A DNA stretch of 64,000 bases, from assembly GCA_913058185.1 (NCBI GenBank), contig CAJXQX010000005.1, positions 22,782 to 86,781 of the forward strand. The letters run 5' to 3'. Below are positions 39,906 through 48,706 of the stretch, one piece after another. This stretch comes from an uncultured Verrucomicrobiota bacterium. Its GTDB lineage: Bacteria; Verrucomicrobiota; Verrucomicrobiia; Opitutales; Opitutaceae. The translations under genes and the position numbers were made by a program. Every line of letters starts with the position of its first letter. Within the stretch, counting starts at the first letter, position 1. The notes under the pieces are model-generated. The model saw only the letters and a program-made list of their open reading frames with translations, was not told the DNA's origin and did no database searches.

Positions 39906-41231
39906 TTGTGCCGAGTGCCAAGCACCGATCTGATCTTCTCTAATCGCGACGAACACCTCACCTGGTTGCGCGAACAATCCGTCTTACCGCCAGGATTCAA
40001 GGTCGGCACCACCACGTTTGATTTCACTCCGCAGGAGGCGCTTAAGCCGGCCCGGATGACGCTGACATTGATCGCACTCGATGAACCCTCCGCCGATTTT
40101 GGGGCGGTCTTTACCCAAAATGCATTTCCGGGTGCACCGGTCATCATCGGTCGCCAACGATTGGACGAACCCACGATGGGCGCATTGGTGATAAATAATA
40201 AAATCTCCAACGTTTGCGCCCCCGACGGCGTCGCCACCTCCGAACAAATTTGCGCCGCGACCGCTGAAACACTGAAACTGAAACCCGGCCAGGTTTTCCC
40301 CAGCTCCACCGGGGTAATCGGATGGCGACTGCCGGCCGAGGCCATGATTGCCGCCCTGCCCGCCGCAGATTTAGCCCTGCAATCGGAGTCGATTCTTCCT
40401 GCGGCCGAGGGAATTGTAACCACCGACCTCTATCCCAAAGTCCGATCCACCCAAATTGGCGAAGGTCGCATCGTTGGCATCGCCAAGGGAGCCGGGATGA
40501 TCGAACCGAATTTGGCCACCATGTTGGTTTATGTGCTCACCGACATCGCGATTCCCCGGGATGTGCTGCGGGCTGAACTGACCCTGGCCGTCAATGAGAG
40601 CTTCAACCGGATCAGTATCGATAGTGATACGAGCACTTCGGATACCGTGGCAGTCGTTTCCAGTGGCCAAGTCGAAGGGGTCGCACGCTCCGATTTCGCC
40701 ACAGGACTACGCCAGGTCTGTCGTGATCTAGCCGAAGACGTCGTGCGCAACGGCGAAGGCGTGCGTCATGTCATCCGCGTTTTCGTGCAGGGTGCTCCGG
40801 ATACAACATTCGCGACCCAGCTTGGCCGTGCCGTGGTGAATGCCCCTCTTTTCAAATGCGCAATTGCCGGTAACGACCCGAATGTAGGTCGACTGGTGCA
40901 GGCCATCGGCCGTTTCGTGGGCAACTCTGCTCAGCCGATCGATGTCAGCCCGATGCGGCTTTCGATCGGAGGCATCGAGATCTTCGCCAACGGGGAATTT
41001 ATGCTGGATCCGGCTAAAGAGGTCACCCTCCAATCCCATCTCGAGGCCGCTCAACTCTATGCCAGCCAACCCACCGAAAACGGGGTCTTTCTCCCACCCG
41101 TTGACTATCCGACCCACGAGCGCTGCGTAGAGATTGAGATCAATCTCGGAGTAGGCACCGCCGAAGCGATCGTCCTAGGTGGTGATCTGACGCACGAATA
41201 TGTCACAGAAAACGCTGACTATCGTAGCTGA
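39906..41231 (+). CDS. argJ: Bifunctional ornithine acetyltransferase / N-acetylglutamate synthase
   Basis: 441 residues. Self-cleavage site KGAGMIEPNLATMLVYVLTD, where Thr in ATM becomes the N-terminal nucleophile. Other blocks: FPGAPVIIGR, SSTGVIGW, and SIDSDTSTSDT, then GNDPNVGRL near the C-terminus. It closes the acetyl cycle for argB/argD and acetylates glutamate, which fits with no argA seen here. The only in-frame start before the conserved region is TTG at 39906; other starts remain possible. The 192-bp region shared with argB should hold both promoters. Confidence 0.94.
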   Translation: MCRVPSTDLIFSNRDEHLTWLREQSVLPPGFKVGTTTFDFTPQEALKPARMTLTLIALDEPSADFGAVFTQNAFPGAPVIIGRQRLDEPTMGALVINNKISNVCAPDGVATSEQICAATAETLKLKPGQVFPSSTGVIGWRLPAEAMIAALPAADLALQSESILPAAEGIVTTDLYPKVRSTQIGEGRIVGIAKGAGMIEPNLATMLVYVLTDIAIPRDVLRAELTLAVNESFNRISIDSDTSTSDTVAVVSSGQVEGVARSDFATGLRQVCRDLAEDVVRNGEGVRHVIRVFVQGAPDTTFATQLGRAVVNAPLFKCAIAGNDPNVGRLVQAIGRFVGNSAQPIDVSPMRLSIGGIEIFANGEFMLDPAKEVTLQSHLEAAQLYASQPTENGVFLPPVDYPTHERCVEIEINLGVGTAEAIVLGGDLTHEYVTENADYRS

Positions 41232-41284
41232 AGTCACGCGGTAACCGGCGTCCCCGTCTACCCACAATCGCCCACCGCTCTCAG

Positions 41285-41303
41285 TGTCACGTATTACGTG
41301 ACA
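41285..41303. other. Perfect 19-bp palindrome downstream of argJ
   Basis: TGTCACGTATTACGTGACA has 9-bp arms around one central base. It lies between convergent genes (argJ and rpsI), so it is oddly placed for an operator; no T-tract follows. Either a transcription-factor site, a compact hairpin for argJ mRNA, or a small repeat. Confidence 0.4.
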
Positions 41304-41422
41304 ATCGTGGCTGCGGTAACGTTGGACGTTTTCGAGTAGAAGAAGACCTCGATTTTCAGCGCGAACGAATAATGGAGTGATCGATTCTGCCGTGGTCGGA
41401 GGGCGAGTTGCCCAACAGGCAC

Positions 41423-41452
41423 AAAAAAACCGCCTCGATAACGAGACGGTTT
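41423..41452 (-). terminator. Intrinsic terminator of rplM-rpsI
   Basis: AACCGCCTCG and CGAGACGGTT (about 41428-41451) form a stem around ATAA. Reading the minus strand it ends in seven T. It lies 26 bp past the rpsI stop. Confidence 0.9.
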
Positions 41453-41476
41453 TGAAAGTGTGAGCTCTGAAGGCGA

Positions 41477-41879
<403 letters not shown>

Positions 41880-41888
41880 AGGTGACTA

Positions 41889-42317
41889 TTAAATCGGGAG
41901 CTCAGTCGGGTTTTGCGCCACGTGAGTGTGCTCAGGACCAGCGAAAACGCGAAGTTTCTTGAGCATCTGACGGGCGAGACGGTTCTTAGGGAGCATGCCT
42001 TTGACAGCGTGCTCAATAATGAATTGTGGATTGCGTGTGCGTTGCTCAGTGAGGGAGCGGTAGCTTTCGCCACCTACGTAGCCGGAAAAGAACATGTATT
42101 TCTTCTGTTCGTCCTTTTTACCGGTCACGACGAACTTCCCAGCGTTGACTACAATGACGTAGTCGCCGGTATCGACGTGTGGTGTGTAAGTGGTTTTATG
42201 GCGACCGCGCAAGACATTGGCGATCTTCACCGCCATGCGGCCAAGAACCTGCCCCTCGGCATCGATAATATGCCACTTGGGTTGCACTGTTTCCTTTTTG
42301 GCGAGGAATGTTTTCAT
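41889..42317 (-). CDS. rplM: 50S ribosomal protein L13
   Basis: 142 residues. WHIIDAEGQVLGRMAVKIA at the N-terminus, GDYVIVVNAGKFVVTGKK in the middle and AVKGMLPKNRLARQMLKKL are canonical L13. First gene of the L13-S9 pair. Confidence 0.98.
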   Translation of the reverse strand: MKTFLAKKETVQPKWHIIDAEGQVLGRMAVKIANVLRGRHKTTYTPHVDTGDYVIVVNAGKFVVTGKKDEQKKYMFFSGYVGGESYRSLTEQRTRNPQFIIEHAVKGMLPKNRLARQMLKKLRVFAGPEHTHVAQNPTELPI

Positions 42318-42332
42318 GGGAAAAGGCGCTGA

Positions 42333-42360
42333 TTGCTAGGTTTTGCAGAGGGGCTGTCAA
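42333..42360 (-). promoter_or_regulatory. Candidate sigma-70 promoter of rplM-rpsI
   Basis: A perfect -35 TTGACA (42360-42355) followed after 16 bases by TAGCAA (42338-42333), a poor -10. It ends only 15 bp before the rplM start, implying a very short leader. Suggestive rather than secure. Confidence 0.4.
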
Positions 42361-42378
42361 CCCGCATTTGATAAGTCG

Positions 42379-42415
42379 AAAAAAAATCCCGGCCTCACCC
42401 AGAGGCGAGGACGGG
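42379..42415 (-). terminator. Intrinsic terminator of the porin gene
   Basis: CCCG/CGGG and CCTC/GAGG stem (about 42388-42414) with one internal mismatch; on the minus strand it is followed by eight T (42386-42379). It lies between the TorF-like gene and rplM. Confidence 0.85.
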
Positions 42416-42444
42416 AAATTGAGAAATTATTTTTTTGAGCAGAC

Positions 42445-43131
42445 TTAGAATCCGACGCTCAAACCAACGATAACGTAGACGAATCCATCTTCAGTGCCGG
42501 CACCGATGTCATTATCAGCGTAAGCAACGCCGAGATAAGAACCGGCAACATCATTAAGAGCGTAGTTGAGCGTAGCACTCATGCCATAATAGTTGTAATC
42601 ACCTCCGCCATTAACGCTAACGGTACCAAAGTTGCCTCCGATGTCGAAAGTCGAGGTGTCCGTCATTTCGAAACTGTAAGCCAGATCGAATTGGAAGGTG
42701 GAAGCTTCGAGGTCGATGTCATGGTAGAAGTAGCCTGATCCGCTGAACCCACCGCCGAAGTCACCAGCAATGCCCACAAAGGGCTCAAAGGTGGAACTTC
42801 CGCTCGGGAGCTCGGGATAGTAGTAATACGCGGCACCGGCATCAACTGACCACGTGTCGCTCAACGCCCAGCCGTAGCCGAGGTAGAAATCGAATTCGTT
42901 GGCCACGCCAACCCCGGTAACCGGCTGGCTGGTCCATACGCCGGCGTAGAAGTCGCCCGTAGCGAATTCGATGGAAGGTTGAATGGACTCCTCAGCGAGC
43001 CCGACACCACGGAAAACATATTCCGTGACATAAGGGAAATCCATCGTGATGGAATAGTCGGAACCCTCTTGGGCACCGAGGTTCGCGCCCGACACGGCGG
43101 CAGCGAGGACAATAGCAGCAATTTTCTTCAT
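42445..43131 (-). CDS. TorF-family putative porin
   Basis: 228 residues: signal peptide MKKIAAIVLAAAVSGANLG, then beta-rich sequence ending in Phe, as expected for an outer-membrane barrel. YVFRGVGLAEESIQPSIEFA and DFYAGVWTSQPV are the TIGR02001/TorF signature near the N-terminus. The strands alternate aromatic and small residues (GGDYNYYGMSATLNYAL). Transported solute unknown. Single gene with its own terminator. Confidence 0.85.
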   Translation of the reverse strand: MKKIAAIVLAAAVSGANLGAQEGSDYSITMDFPYVTEYVFRGVGLAEESIQPSIEFATGDFYAGVWTSQPVTGVGVANEFDFYLGYGWALSDTWSVDAGAAYYYYPELPSGSSTFEPFVGIAGDFGGGFSGSGYFYHDIDLEASTFQFDLAYSFEMTDTSTFDIGGNFGTVSVNGGGDYNYYGMSATLNYALNDVAGSYLGVAYADNDIGAGTEDGFVYVIVGLSVGF

Positions 43132-43294
43132 TTGTGTTAGTGGTTTGTAGTTACTTGGTATGTCTCTGGGGCCCAGCAGAGGCCGGTCAGCTTAAATGAA
43201 TAAGATTCATGGATAAATCCACCAACCTAAAAATTTAACCTGGTCCAAAGAACGACATCCAAGCAGCAGGCTCCGGGCCAACTTTACCTTTCAC

Positions 43295-43681
43295 ATGAAT
43301 AAAATCACTTTTTGCGCCGCAATCCTCGCTTCGATCGGAGTCGCCCTCGGCGCTTTTGGCGCCCACGCCCTCAAGGACACCCTCCTCGAATCCGGGACGA
43401 CAGACACTTGGAAAACTGCCGTGTTTTACCACCTAATACACGCTGTAGCGGCCTGGGCGTTGTTCCTCGCCTCCCCTACGACCCAACGACGTCTCGCCAA
43501 AGCTGCTACCGCTTGGCTCATCGGTATCATTTTGTTCAGCGGGTCGTTATACTGCCTCGCTTTAGACGGCCCCCCCTGGCTCGGTCCCATCACCCCACTC
43601 GGAGGACTGGCGCTCTTGATCGGATGGCTCTTGGCCGCTCGGGCGGCTTGGTCGACGCCTAACATTCCAACCGATGATTGA
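43295..43681 (+). CDS. DUF423 membrane protein
   Basis: 128 residues with four predicted helices. GVALGAFGAHALKDTL near the N-terminus and YHLIHAVAAWAL are the DUF423 (YgdD/TMEM256) signature, as is GIILFSGSLYCLAL. No function is known. Its stop overlaps the start of the following CCA/poly(A) polymerase gene by eight bases, so the two are translationally coupled. Confidence 0.88.
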   Translation: MNKITFCAAILASIGVALGAFGAHALKDTLLESGTTDTWKTAVFYHLIHAVAAWALFLASPTTQRRLAKAATAWLIGIILFSGSLYCLALDGPPWLGPITPLGGLALLIGWLLAARAAWSTPNIPTDD

Positions 43682-45065
43682 GCTACCGCATAGACTTCAG
43701 CCCGTTTTAGAGGCGATTAGACCCATCGGACGGCCCCGACTGGTTGGAGGCTGCGTGCGCGACCATCTACTCGGACGCCGGGCCGGGGATATCGATATCG
43801 AGGTGGCGGGAACGACCTTCGACGAACTCTTAAAAGCACTGAAGCCTTTTGGGCCCACCGATGTGGTAGGACGCAGTTTTGGAACCATTAAATTGCGACT
43901 AGATCAAACGGTCACCGATTTCTCACTTCCAAGGAGAGAATCAAAAACGGGAGCCGGACATCGTGGATTCAAGGTCGAACCCGATCCCCACCTCAGCGAT
44001 GAGGAGGCAGCGGCGAGACGAGATTTCACGATCAACGCCATCGCTTGGGATCCGATTGAGACCCGGCTGATCGATCCATTCGGAGGACAAAAGGACCTCG
44101 AGCGAAAAATCCTGCGCCACACGAGCCCCGCATTTATCGAAGATCCTCTCAGAGTTTTGCGAGCAATGCAGTTAGCGGCGCGACTCGACTTCGAACTCGC
44201 CCCTGAAACGGCCGAGTTATCTCGATCAATATCAGCCGATTTTGCTGAACTTCCGCTGGAGCGAGTTTGGGGCGAATGGGAAAAATGGGCAACATTGAGC
44301 ACCAAGCCCTCCCGGGGCATTCACGTATTGATTCAGACCGGATGGCTCGCGCATTTTCCCGAAATCGCCGCACTCGTCGGCGTCGAGCAAGAACCGGAAT
44401 GGCACCCCGAAGGCGACGTATTTAACCACACTTTGCATTGTCTGGATGCGTTGGCGACCGATCCGGAGTGGATCCAATCTTCCAGCGAGAGACGGCAATT
44501 GCTCAGCTTTGCGGTGCTCGCTCATGACTTCGGTAAACCCGCGACTACGGAGCGCGTCGAAAAGCGGGGGCACATGCGTTGGACGAGTCCTCGGCATGCC
44601 ATCGTCGGGCTAGAACCCACCGATTCATTCTTAGGGAGAATCGGAGCTCCCAATCGGGTCGCGCCTGTCGTGAAACCTTTGGTGCAATACCATTTGGCCC
44701 ATCACGACGCCGGCGATCACTTACCGTCCGATAGCCAGATTCTTCGGCTAGCGCGCAAGCTCGTCCCAGCCAACCTGCAAGACCTTTTGATGGTCATGCG
44801 GGCCGATTGTCTCGGCCGCCCCCCCCGCGAGGATCCTGACACTCTCGAACGAATCGCTCTGATCGCGAATCGAGCCCAAGAGCTCTCCGTCGCCGACCAA
44901 GCCCCTCAGCCGCTCCTCGAGGGGCGTCACTTGATCGAAAAAGGACTCACTCCAGGCCCTGAATTCAGCTCAATCATCGCGGCAGCCTACGAAGCTCAGC
45001 TCAACGGCGACTTCGACAGTCTAACGGAAGCGCAAGATTGGTTGGATTCTCATTTGAAGAACTGA
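43674..45065 (+). CDS. CCA tRNA nucleotidyltransferase / poly(A) polymerase family
   Basis: 463 residues. Class II nucleotidyltransferase head with LVGGCVRDHLLGR (GG at 25-26, RD 29-30) and metal Asps in GDIDIEV; RRDFTINAIAWD and the EDPLRVLRAMQLAARL block follow. A central HD-type domain shows FNHTLHCLDAL and LAHDFGKP. The class with an HD domain includes CCA-adding enzymes with phosphatase activity; both tRNAs here already encode CCA, so repair or poly(A) addition are both possible. Overlaps the DUF423 gene. Confidence 0.88.
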   Translation: MIELPHRLQPVLEAIRPIGRPRLVGGCVRDHLLGRRAGDIDIEVAGTTFDELLKALKPFGPTDVVGRSFGTIKLRLDQTVTDFSLPRRESKTGAGHRGFKVEPDPHLSDEEAAARRDFTINAIAWDPIETRLIDPFGGQKDLERKILRHTSPAFIEDPLRVLRAMQLAARLDFELAPETAELSRSISADFAELPLERVWGEWEKWATLSTKPSRGIHVLIQTGWLAHFPEIAALVGVEQEPEWHPEGDVFNHTLHCLDALATDPEWIQSSSERRQLLSFAVLAHDFGKPATTERVEKRGHMRWTSPRHAIVGLEPTDSFLGRIGAPNRVAPVVKPLVQYHLAHHDAGDHLPSDSQILRLARKLVPANLQDLLMVMRADCLGRPPREDPDTLERIALIANRAQELSVADQAPQPLLEGRHLIEKGLTPGPEFSSIIAAAYEAQLNGDFDSLTEAQDWLDSHLKN

Positions 45066-45091
45066 CGCGACTAACTTAGGATCCGATTCTC

Positions 45092-46030
45092 ATGGCTAAC
45101 CAACTCGATCGACTCAAAGCCCTCACCACTGTCGTCGCGGATACCGGCGACTTCGAAAGCATGAAGGCTTTCACCCCTCAGGATGCGACGACTAATCCAT
45201 CGCTGATTCTCAAAGCCGCCGCCTCTCCGGCCTACGCTGCGCTCGTCGACCAAGCTATCCAGCAAGCGGGAGCAGGAGCCTCCATGGATGCAATCATCGA
45301 TCGTCTGCTGGTGACATTCGGCAAAGCGATCCTCGAGATCGTGCCAGGCCGGGTCTCCAGCGAAGTCGACGCCCGACTCTCTTTTGACACCCAGGGCACG
45401 CTCGAACGCGCCCGTGGCCTCATTGCCCTCTACGCCGCAGAGGGTATCTCGAAAGACCGGATATTGATCAAAATCGCTTCGACCTGGGAAGGCATCAAAG
45501 CCGCCGAGATTCTCGAGCAAGAGGGGATCCATTGTAACCTCACACTCCTGTTCTCCTTCGCTCAAGCCGTGGCCTGCGCCGAAGCCAAAGTTCAGCTCAT
45601 TTCCCCGTTCGTAGGCCGCATTCTCGACTGGCACAAGAAAGCTACCGGCGAGACCTACGAAGGTGCTGCTGACCCCGGAGTCATCTCCGTCACCGAGATC
45701 TACAACTATTACAAGAAGTTCGGTTATAAAACCGAGGTGATGGGCGCTAGCTTCCGCAACACCGGAGAGATTCTAGAACTCGCTGGTTGCGATCTGCTCA
45801 CCATCTCCCCCGCCCTGCTGCAAGAACTGGCGGAGAACGATGGAGCAGTGAACCGGAAACTCGATCCGAGCAATACCTCCGATCTCGATCAGATTTCGCT
45901 CGACGAAAAAGACTTCCGCTATGCCCTCAACGAAGACGCCATGGCGACGGAGAAGACCGCCGAAGGCATTCGGAATTTTGCGGCTGATATCGTGAAGTTA
46001 GAAAAACTCATCGCAGAACGCATCGGTTGA
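45092..46030 (+). CDS. tal: Transaldolase
   Basis: 312 residues, non-oxidative pentose phosphate pathway. [13 protein letters not shown], then [10 protein letters not shown] near residue 31; Schiff-base Lys127 in [11 protein letters not shown]; later [11 protein letters not shown] and [11 protein letters not shown]. This is the long TalA/B type. Ends in a strong terminator, 26 bp after the preceding gene. Confidence 0.97.
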   Translation: MANQLDRLKALTTVVADTGDFESMKAFTPQDATTNPSLILKAAASPAYAALVDQAIQQAGAGASMDAIIDRLLVTFGKAILEIVPGRVSSEVDARLSFDTQGTLERARGLIALYAAEGISKDRILIKIASTWEGIKAAEILEQEGIHCNLTLLFSFAQAVACAEAKVQLISPFVGRILDWHKKATGETYEGAADPGVISVTEIYNYYKKFGYKTEVMGASFRNTGEILELAGCDLLTISPALLQELAENDGAVNRKLDPSNTSDLDQISLDEKDFRYALNEDAMATEKTAEGIRNFAADIVKLEKLIAERIG

Positions 46031-46057
46031 TTTTCAACCCTTTACTTTCTGCTTTTC

Positions 46058-46085
46058 AGCCGGGTGAAAACCCGGCTTTTCTTTT
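46058..46085 (+). terminator. Intrinsic terminator of tal
   Basis: AGCCGGGT (46058-46065) and ACCCGGCT (46070-46077) around a GAAA tetraloop, followed by TTTCTTTT. A textbook rho-independent terminator. Confidence 0.93.
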
Positions 46086-46091
46086 GCCCAC

Positions 46092-48005
46092 ATGATACGA
46101 GCCTTCCAATGGGATCTAGCCCGCCAAGTTGAACGCCACGACTGGTTGCTCGCTCAGCTACCCTGCTATGCCAAATGGGGCTATCAGGAGCTCCATCTGC
46201 ACCTAGAAGACGCAGTGGACTACCCCAGTTTGCCAGGTGTCGCTCGCCGGGATGCCTATAGCTGGAAACAGCTCAGGCAACTCGTCGATGTCGCGTCTGA
46301 CTGCGGAATCAAGGTCGTGCCCATTGCCAATCTGCTAGGGCACACCCAATACCTGATCAAAACCGCGCAATGGCGGGACTTGAATGAACTGCGCGCCTCC
46401 GATGGTTCAGCGCTGGAGACTGGTCAAATCTGCCCAAGCCACCCCCAAGCGTTGGAAGTGGCTCAGAAACTGGTCGAAGATCTGGCGCCGCTCTGCACCG
46501 CCGGAAAAATCCATTTCGGGTTGGATGAATCTTTCCATCTCGGGAAACACCCCAAGAGCCGCACCGAAATCGATCGTATCGGACTGGGGTCATATTTCGC
46601 ACGATGGGTGAATCAGCTTCATCGTCTGGCGCAGTCGTATCATTTGGAGACGGCAATTTGGGCCGATATGCTGATCATGTTGCCCGAAGCGATTCGCGAG
46701 CTTCCTCCCGGCTTGATTGCTTACGATTGGTATTATCACGCTTTCCGCCGGCATCCGCGTTTCGAAATTTTTAACTTCGCTGAATATGACCTAGTGCCGG
46801 CATTGAAGAAACGAGGCATCCGCTATTGGGGTTGCCCGATGAACGGTGCATTTCGGTTCGAGCCGATCCCCGTTTTCGGGGAAAGAATAGCCAACGCAGT
46901 CTCTTGGTGGAACCGCTGCACTCGCACGAAAGCCGAAGGCTTTTTGGTTTCCTCGTGGGAGGCCAACCACCTCACCCCGGAAATGACCACCGTGATAGAT
47001 GCCGCCATCGCCAGTCTTTGGCTTGATGGTGATGCCACCGATGCACCCACCCTGCTTCGGAGAGGTTTCGAACGGGTTCATGGTAAGCGAAACGCTTCTA
47101 CTCAGGCGCGGTTGGCCTTAGCCTGCGACGAGCGAGCATTCGCCGGATACGCTCAAGCTGAACGTCACCAATTTTGGGATACTGCCCACTCGGACGACGG
47201 GCCAAAGCGAGCTGCAGCCGAAACTCGATTTTTAAAACGCGCTACCACCCGAGCGATTGCCGAGCCCTTCCGACTCAGCATCGCGTGGCGACTCTATCTC
47301 TCCCACCGAGAACTCTTCGTTAAGAAAACAGCTGATAATATCCTTAAAGGTCGGCGACTATTGGCCCGTCAAAAACCCCGCAAGCTGGAGCAGCTGTTAG
47401 ATCAGATGGAAACGGATACGAGGGGCTTCGAAGTGCAATATCTCGAGGGCAAGAAGTCGGCCAATGCATTGAGTAAGTTGACCCGGAAGGAATTCACCCG
47501 CGGAGCCAATCAGACCATTCTCAAGGATGATGGAGAAAAGTTAAAAGCGTGGAAACGGTGGCTCTATTCAACGCGCCGCAACGTAAACCACTTGCTGCAG
47601 ACGTCACCGATAGCAGGTCGTTGGCAACTTTGCCTCACGGTTCACGCCAGTCGCCCGACGGCCAATCTCGTGGTGGTTCAGCAACAGAATAAATCAGGCG
47701 ACTGGATCGACCTACGACGCCGTCATACGATCGAGTTTCGGGGACACTCGGCCAAAGCTTGTTCGCAAATCAAACGGCCTTGGTCCGCCCCCATCGAAGA
47801 TCCTCAGCGACCCATCCGGATCGTGCTGCGGGGCTTGGGGGAAGTCGCCATCAGCCAAGTCAGGCTAACCGACGGAATCACCATGAAAACCAATCTCACC
47901 TGGAAAGCTGCCCTCCGGAAACGACTAGGGACTACCGCACCGACCACGGGCTGGCCGGACTTGGATTGGGCCAAGAATATTAATCACGTCGACTTGGAAT
48001 TTTGA
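46092..48005 (+). CDS. GH20-like TIM-barrel glycosidase (beta-hexosaminidase-like)
   Basis: 637 residues without a clear signal peptide. The first ~330 residues form a TIM barrel: YQELHLHLEDAVDYPSLPG, IKVVPIANLLGHTQYLIK, and KIHFGLDESFHLG where Asp145-Glu146 match the catalytic Asp-Glu of family 20 hexosaminidases. WADMLIMLP and LVSSWEANH complete the barrel. The remaining ~300 residues are helical and then beta-rich, unassigned. Probably cleaves a hexosaminide intracellularly; substrate unproven. It starts 7 bp after the tal terminator. Confidence 0.72.
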   Translation: MIRAFQWDLARQVERHDWLLAQLPCYAKWGYQELHLHLEDAVDYPSLPGVARRDAYSWKQLRQLVDVASDCGIKVVPIANLLGHTQYLIKTAQWRDLNELRASDGSALETGQICPSHPQALEVAQKLVEDLAPLCTAGKIHFGLDESFHLGKHPKSRTEIDRIGLGSYFARWVNQLHRLAQSYHLETAIWADMLIMLPEAIRELPPGLIAYDWYYHAFRRHPRFEIFNFAEYDLVPALKKRGIRYWGCPMNGAFRFEPIPVFGERIANAVSWWNRCTRTKAEGFLVSSWEANHLTPEMTTVIDAAIASLWLDGDATDAPTLLRRGFERVHGKRNASTQARLALACDERAFAGYAQAERHQFWDTAHSDDGPKRAAAETRFLKRATTRAIAEPFRLSIAWRLYLSHRELFVKKTADNILKGRRLLARQKPRKLEQLLDQMETDTRGFEVQYLEGKKSANALSKLTRKEFTRGANQTILKDDGEKLKAWKRWLYSTRRNVNHLLQTSPIAGRWQLCLTVHASRPTANLVVVQQQNKSGDWIDLRRRHTIEFRGHSAKACSQIKRPWSAPIEDPQRPIRIVLRGLGEVAISQVRLTDGITMKTNLTWKAALRKRLGTTAPTTGWPDLDWAKNINHVDLEF

Positions 48006-48012
48006 GCGTCGC

Positions 48013-48606
48013 CTAACGCACCCGTTTCACCGCCACCCACGCTCCTTTGTCGTCGAGAATCTGCAGGCGATAGTAACCCGATTTGGATTTATAGACGACG
48101 ACCGGAACGTTCTCGGCAGTTTTGGGGTAATAACGATCATCGCCCGATTGGCGCCACACTTGACCGTTATCTAGGAAAAATGAGGTATTGCCCTCCCATC
48201 CTCGGAACTTGCCCTGAAGCACGCTGGTGAATCGCTCCTGCTCTTGCTTTTTCTCCGCCTCTTGCCGTTTGGATAGCTCCATTGGTTTGGCAATTACACC
48301 GGGTTCCTCACGGTTTTTGTATTTGTTCACCGCCTCGTTAGTCGCGACTTCCACCGCCTCGACACGTTCGACTTCAGCTTTCTTCTCAGCCTCGGCGACC
48401 GCCGCGGCTGCACCAGTTTCCTTGTAACGTTCAATCGCAGCGAAGAGGGCTGCTCGTTCATTTGCGGTGAGCTTATCGAGACCAATTTCAGCCTGCTCAT
48501 CCACGCTCAATTGTTTGGAGAATGTCTCGGCGTAAGTCGTGCTGCCCCCAAACAGACTCACCAATAATCCACACCACACACCAAGCAAACTCCGGGTCAT
48601 TTTCAT
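48013..48606 (-). CDS. Hypothetical secreted protein, lineage-specific
   Basis: 197 residues; signal peptide MKMTRSLLGVWCGLLVSLFGG. Then a helical segment (EQAEIGLDKLTANERAALFA), a Lys/Glu-rich coiled coil (VAEAEKKAEVERVEAVEVA), and a C-terminal beta domain (GKFRGWEGNTSFFLDNGQVW, VVVYKSKSGYYRLQIL). The N-terminal LDKLTANERAAL motif recurs in other exported proteins of this type. No function known. Convergent with the GH20-like gene, 7 bp apart. Confidence 0.72.
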   Translation of the reverse strand: MKMTRSLLGVWCGLLVSLFGGSTTYAETFSKQLSVDEQAEIGLDKLTANERAALFAAIERYKETGAAAAVAEAEKKAEVERVEAVEVATNEAVNKYKNREEPGVIAKPMELSKRQEAEKKQEQERFTSVLQGKFRGWEGNTSFFLDNGQVWRQSGDDRYYPKTAENVPVVVYKSKSGYYRLQILDDKGAWVAVKRVR

Positions 48607-48642
48607 GACGAAAACCCTACCCGCGACGACTCAATACCCAAC

Positions 48643-48686
48643 AAAAAAGCGCCCGCCGGATTAACCGACGGGCGCTGGAATTTTTT
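48643..48686. terminator. Bidirectional terminator at the TonB receptor 3' end
   Basis: AGCGCCCG and CGGGCGCT arms, continued CGG/CCG, span 48648-48676 around ATTAA. Six A precede and six T follow, so it can terminate in both directions. It lies 21 bp past the receptor stop on the minus strand. Confidence 0.9.
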
Positions 48687-48706
48687 GAAGTCCTAAGACT
48701 ACGCTA

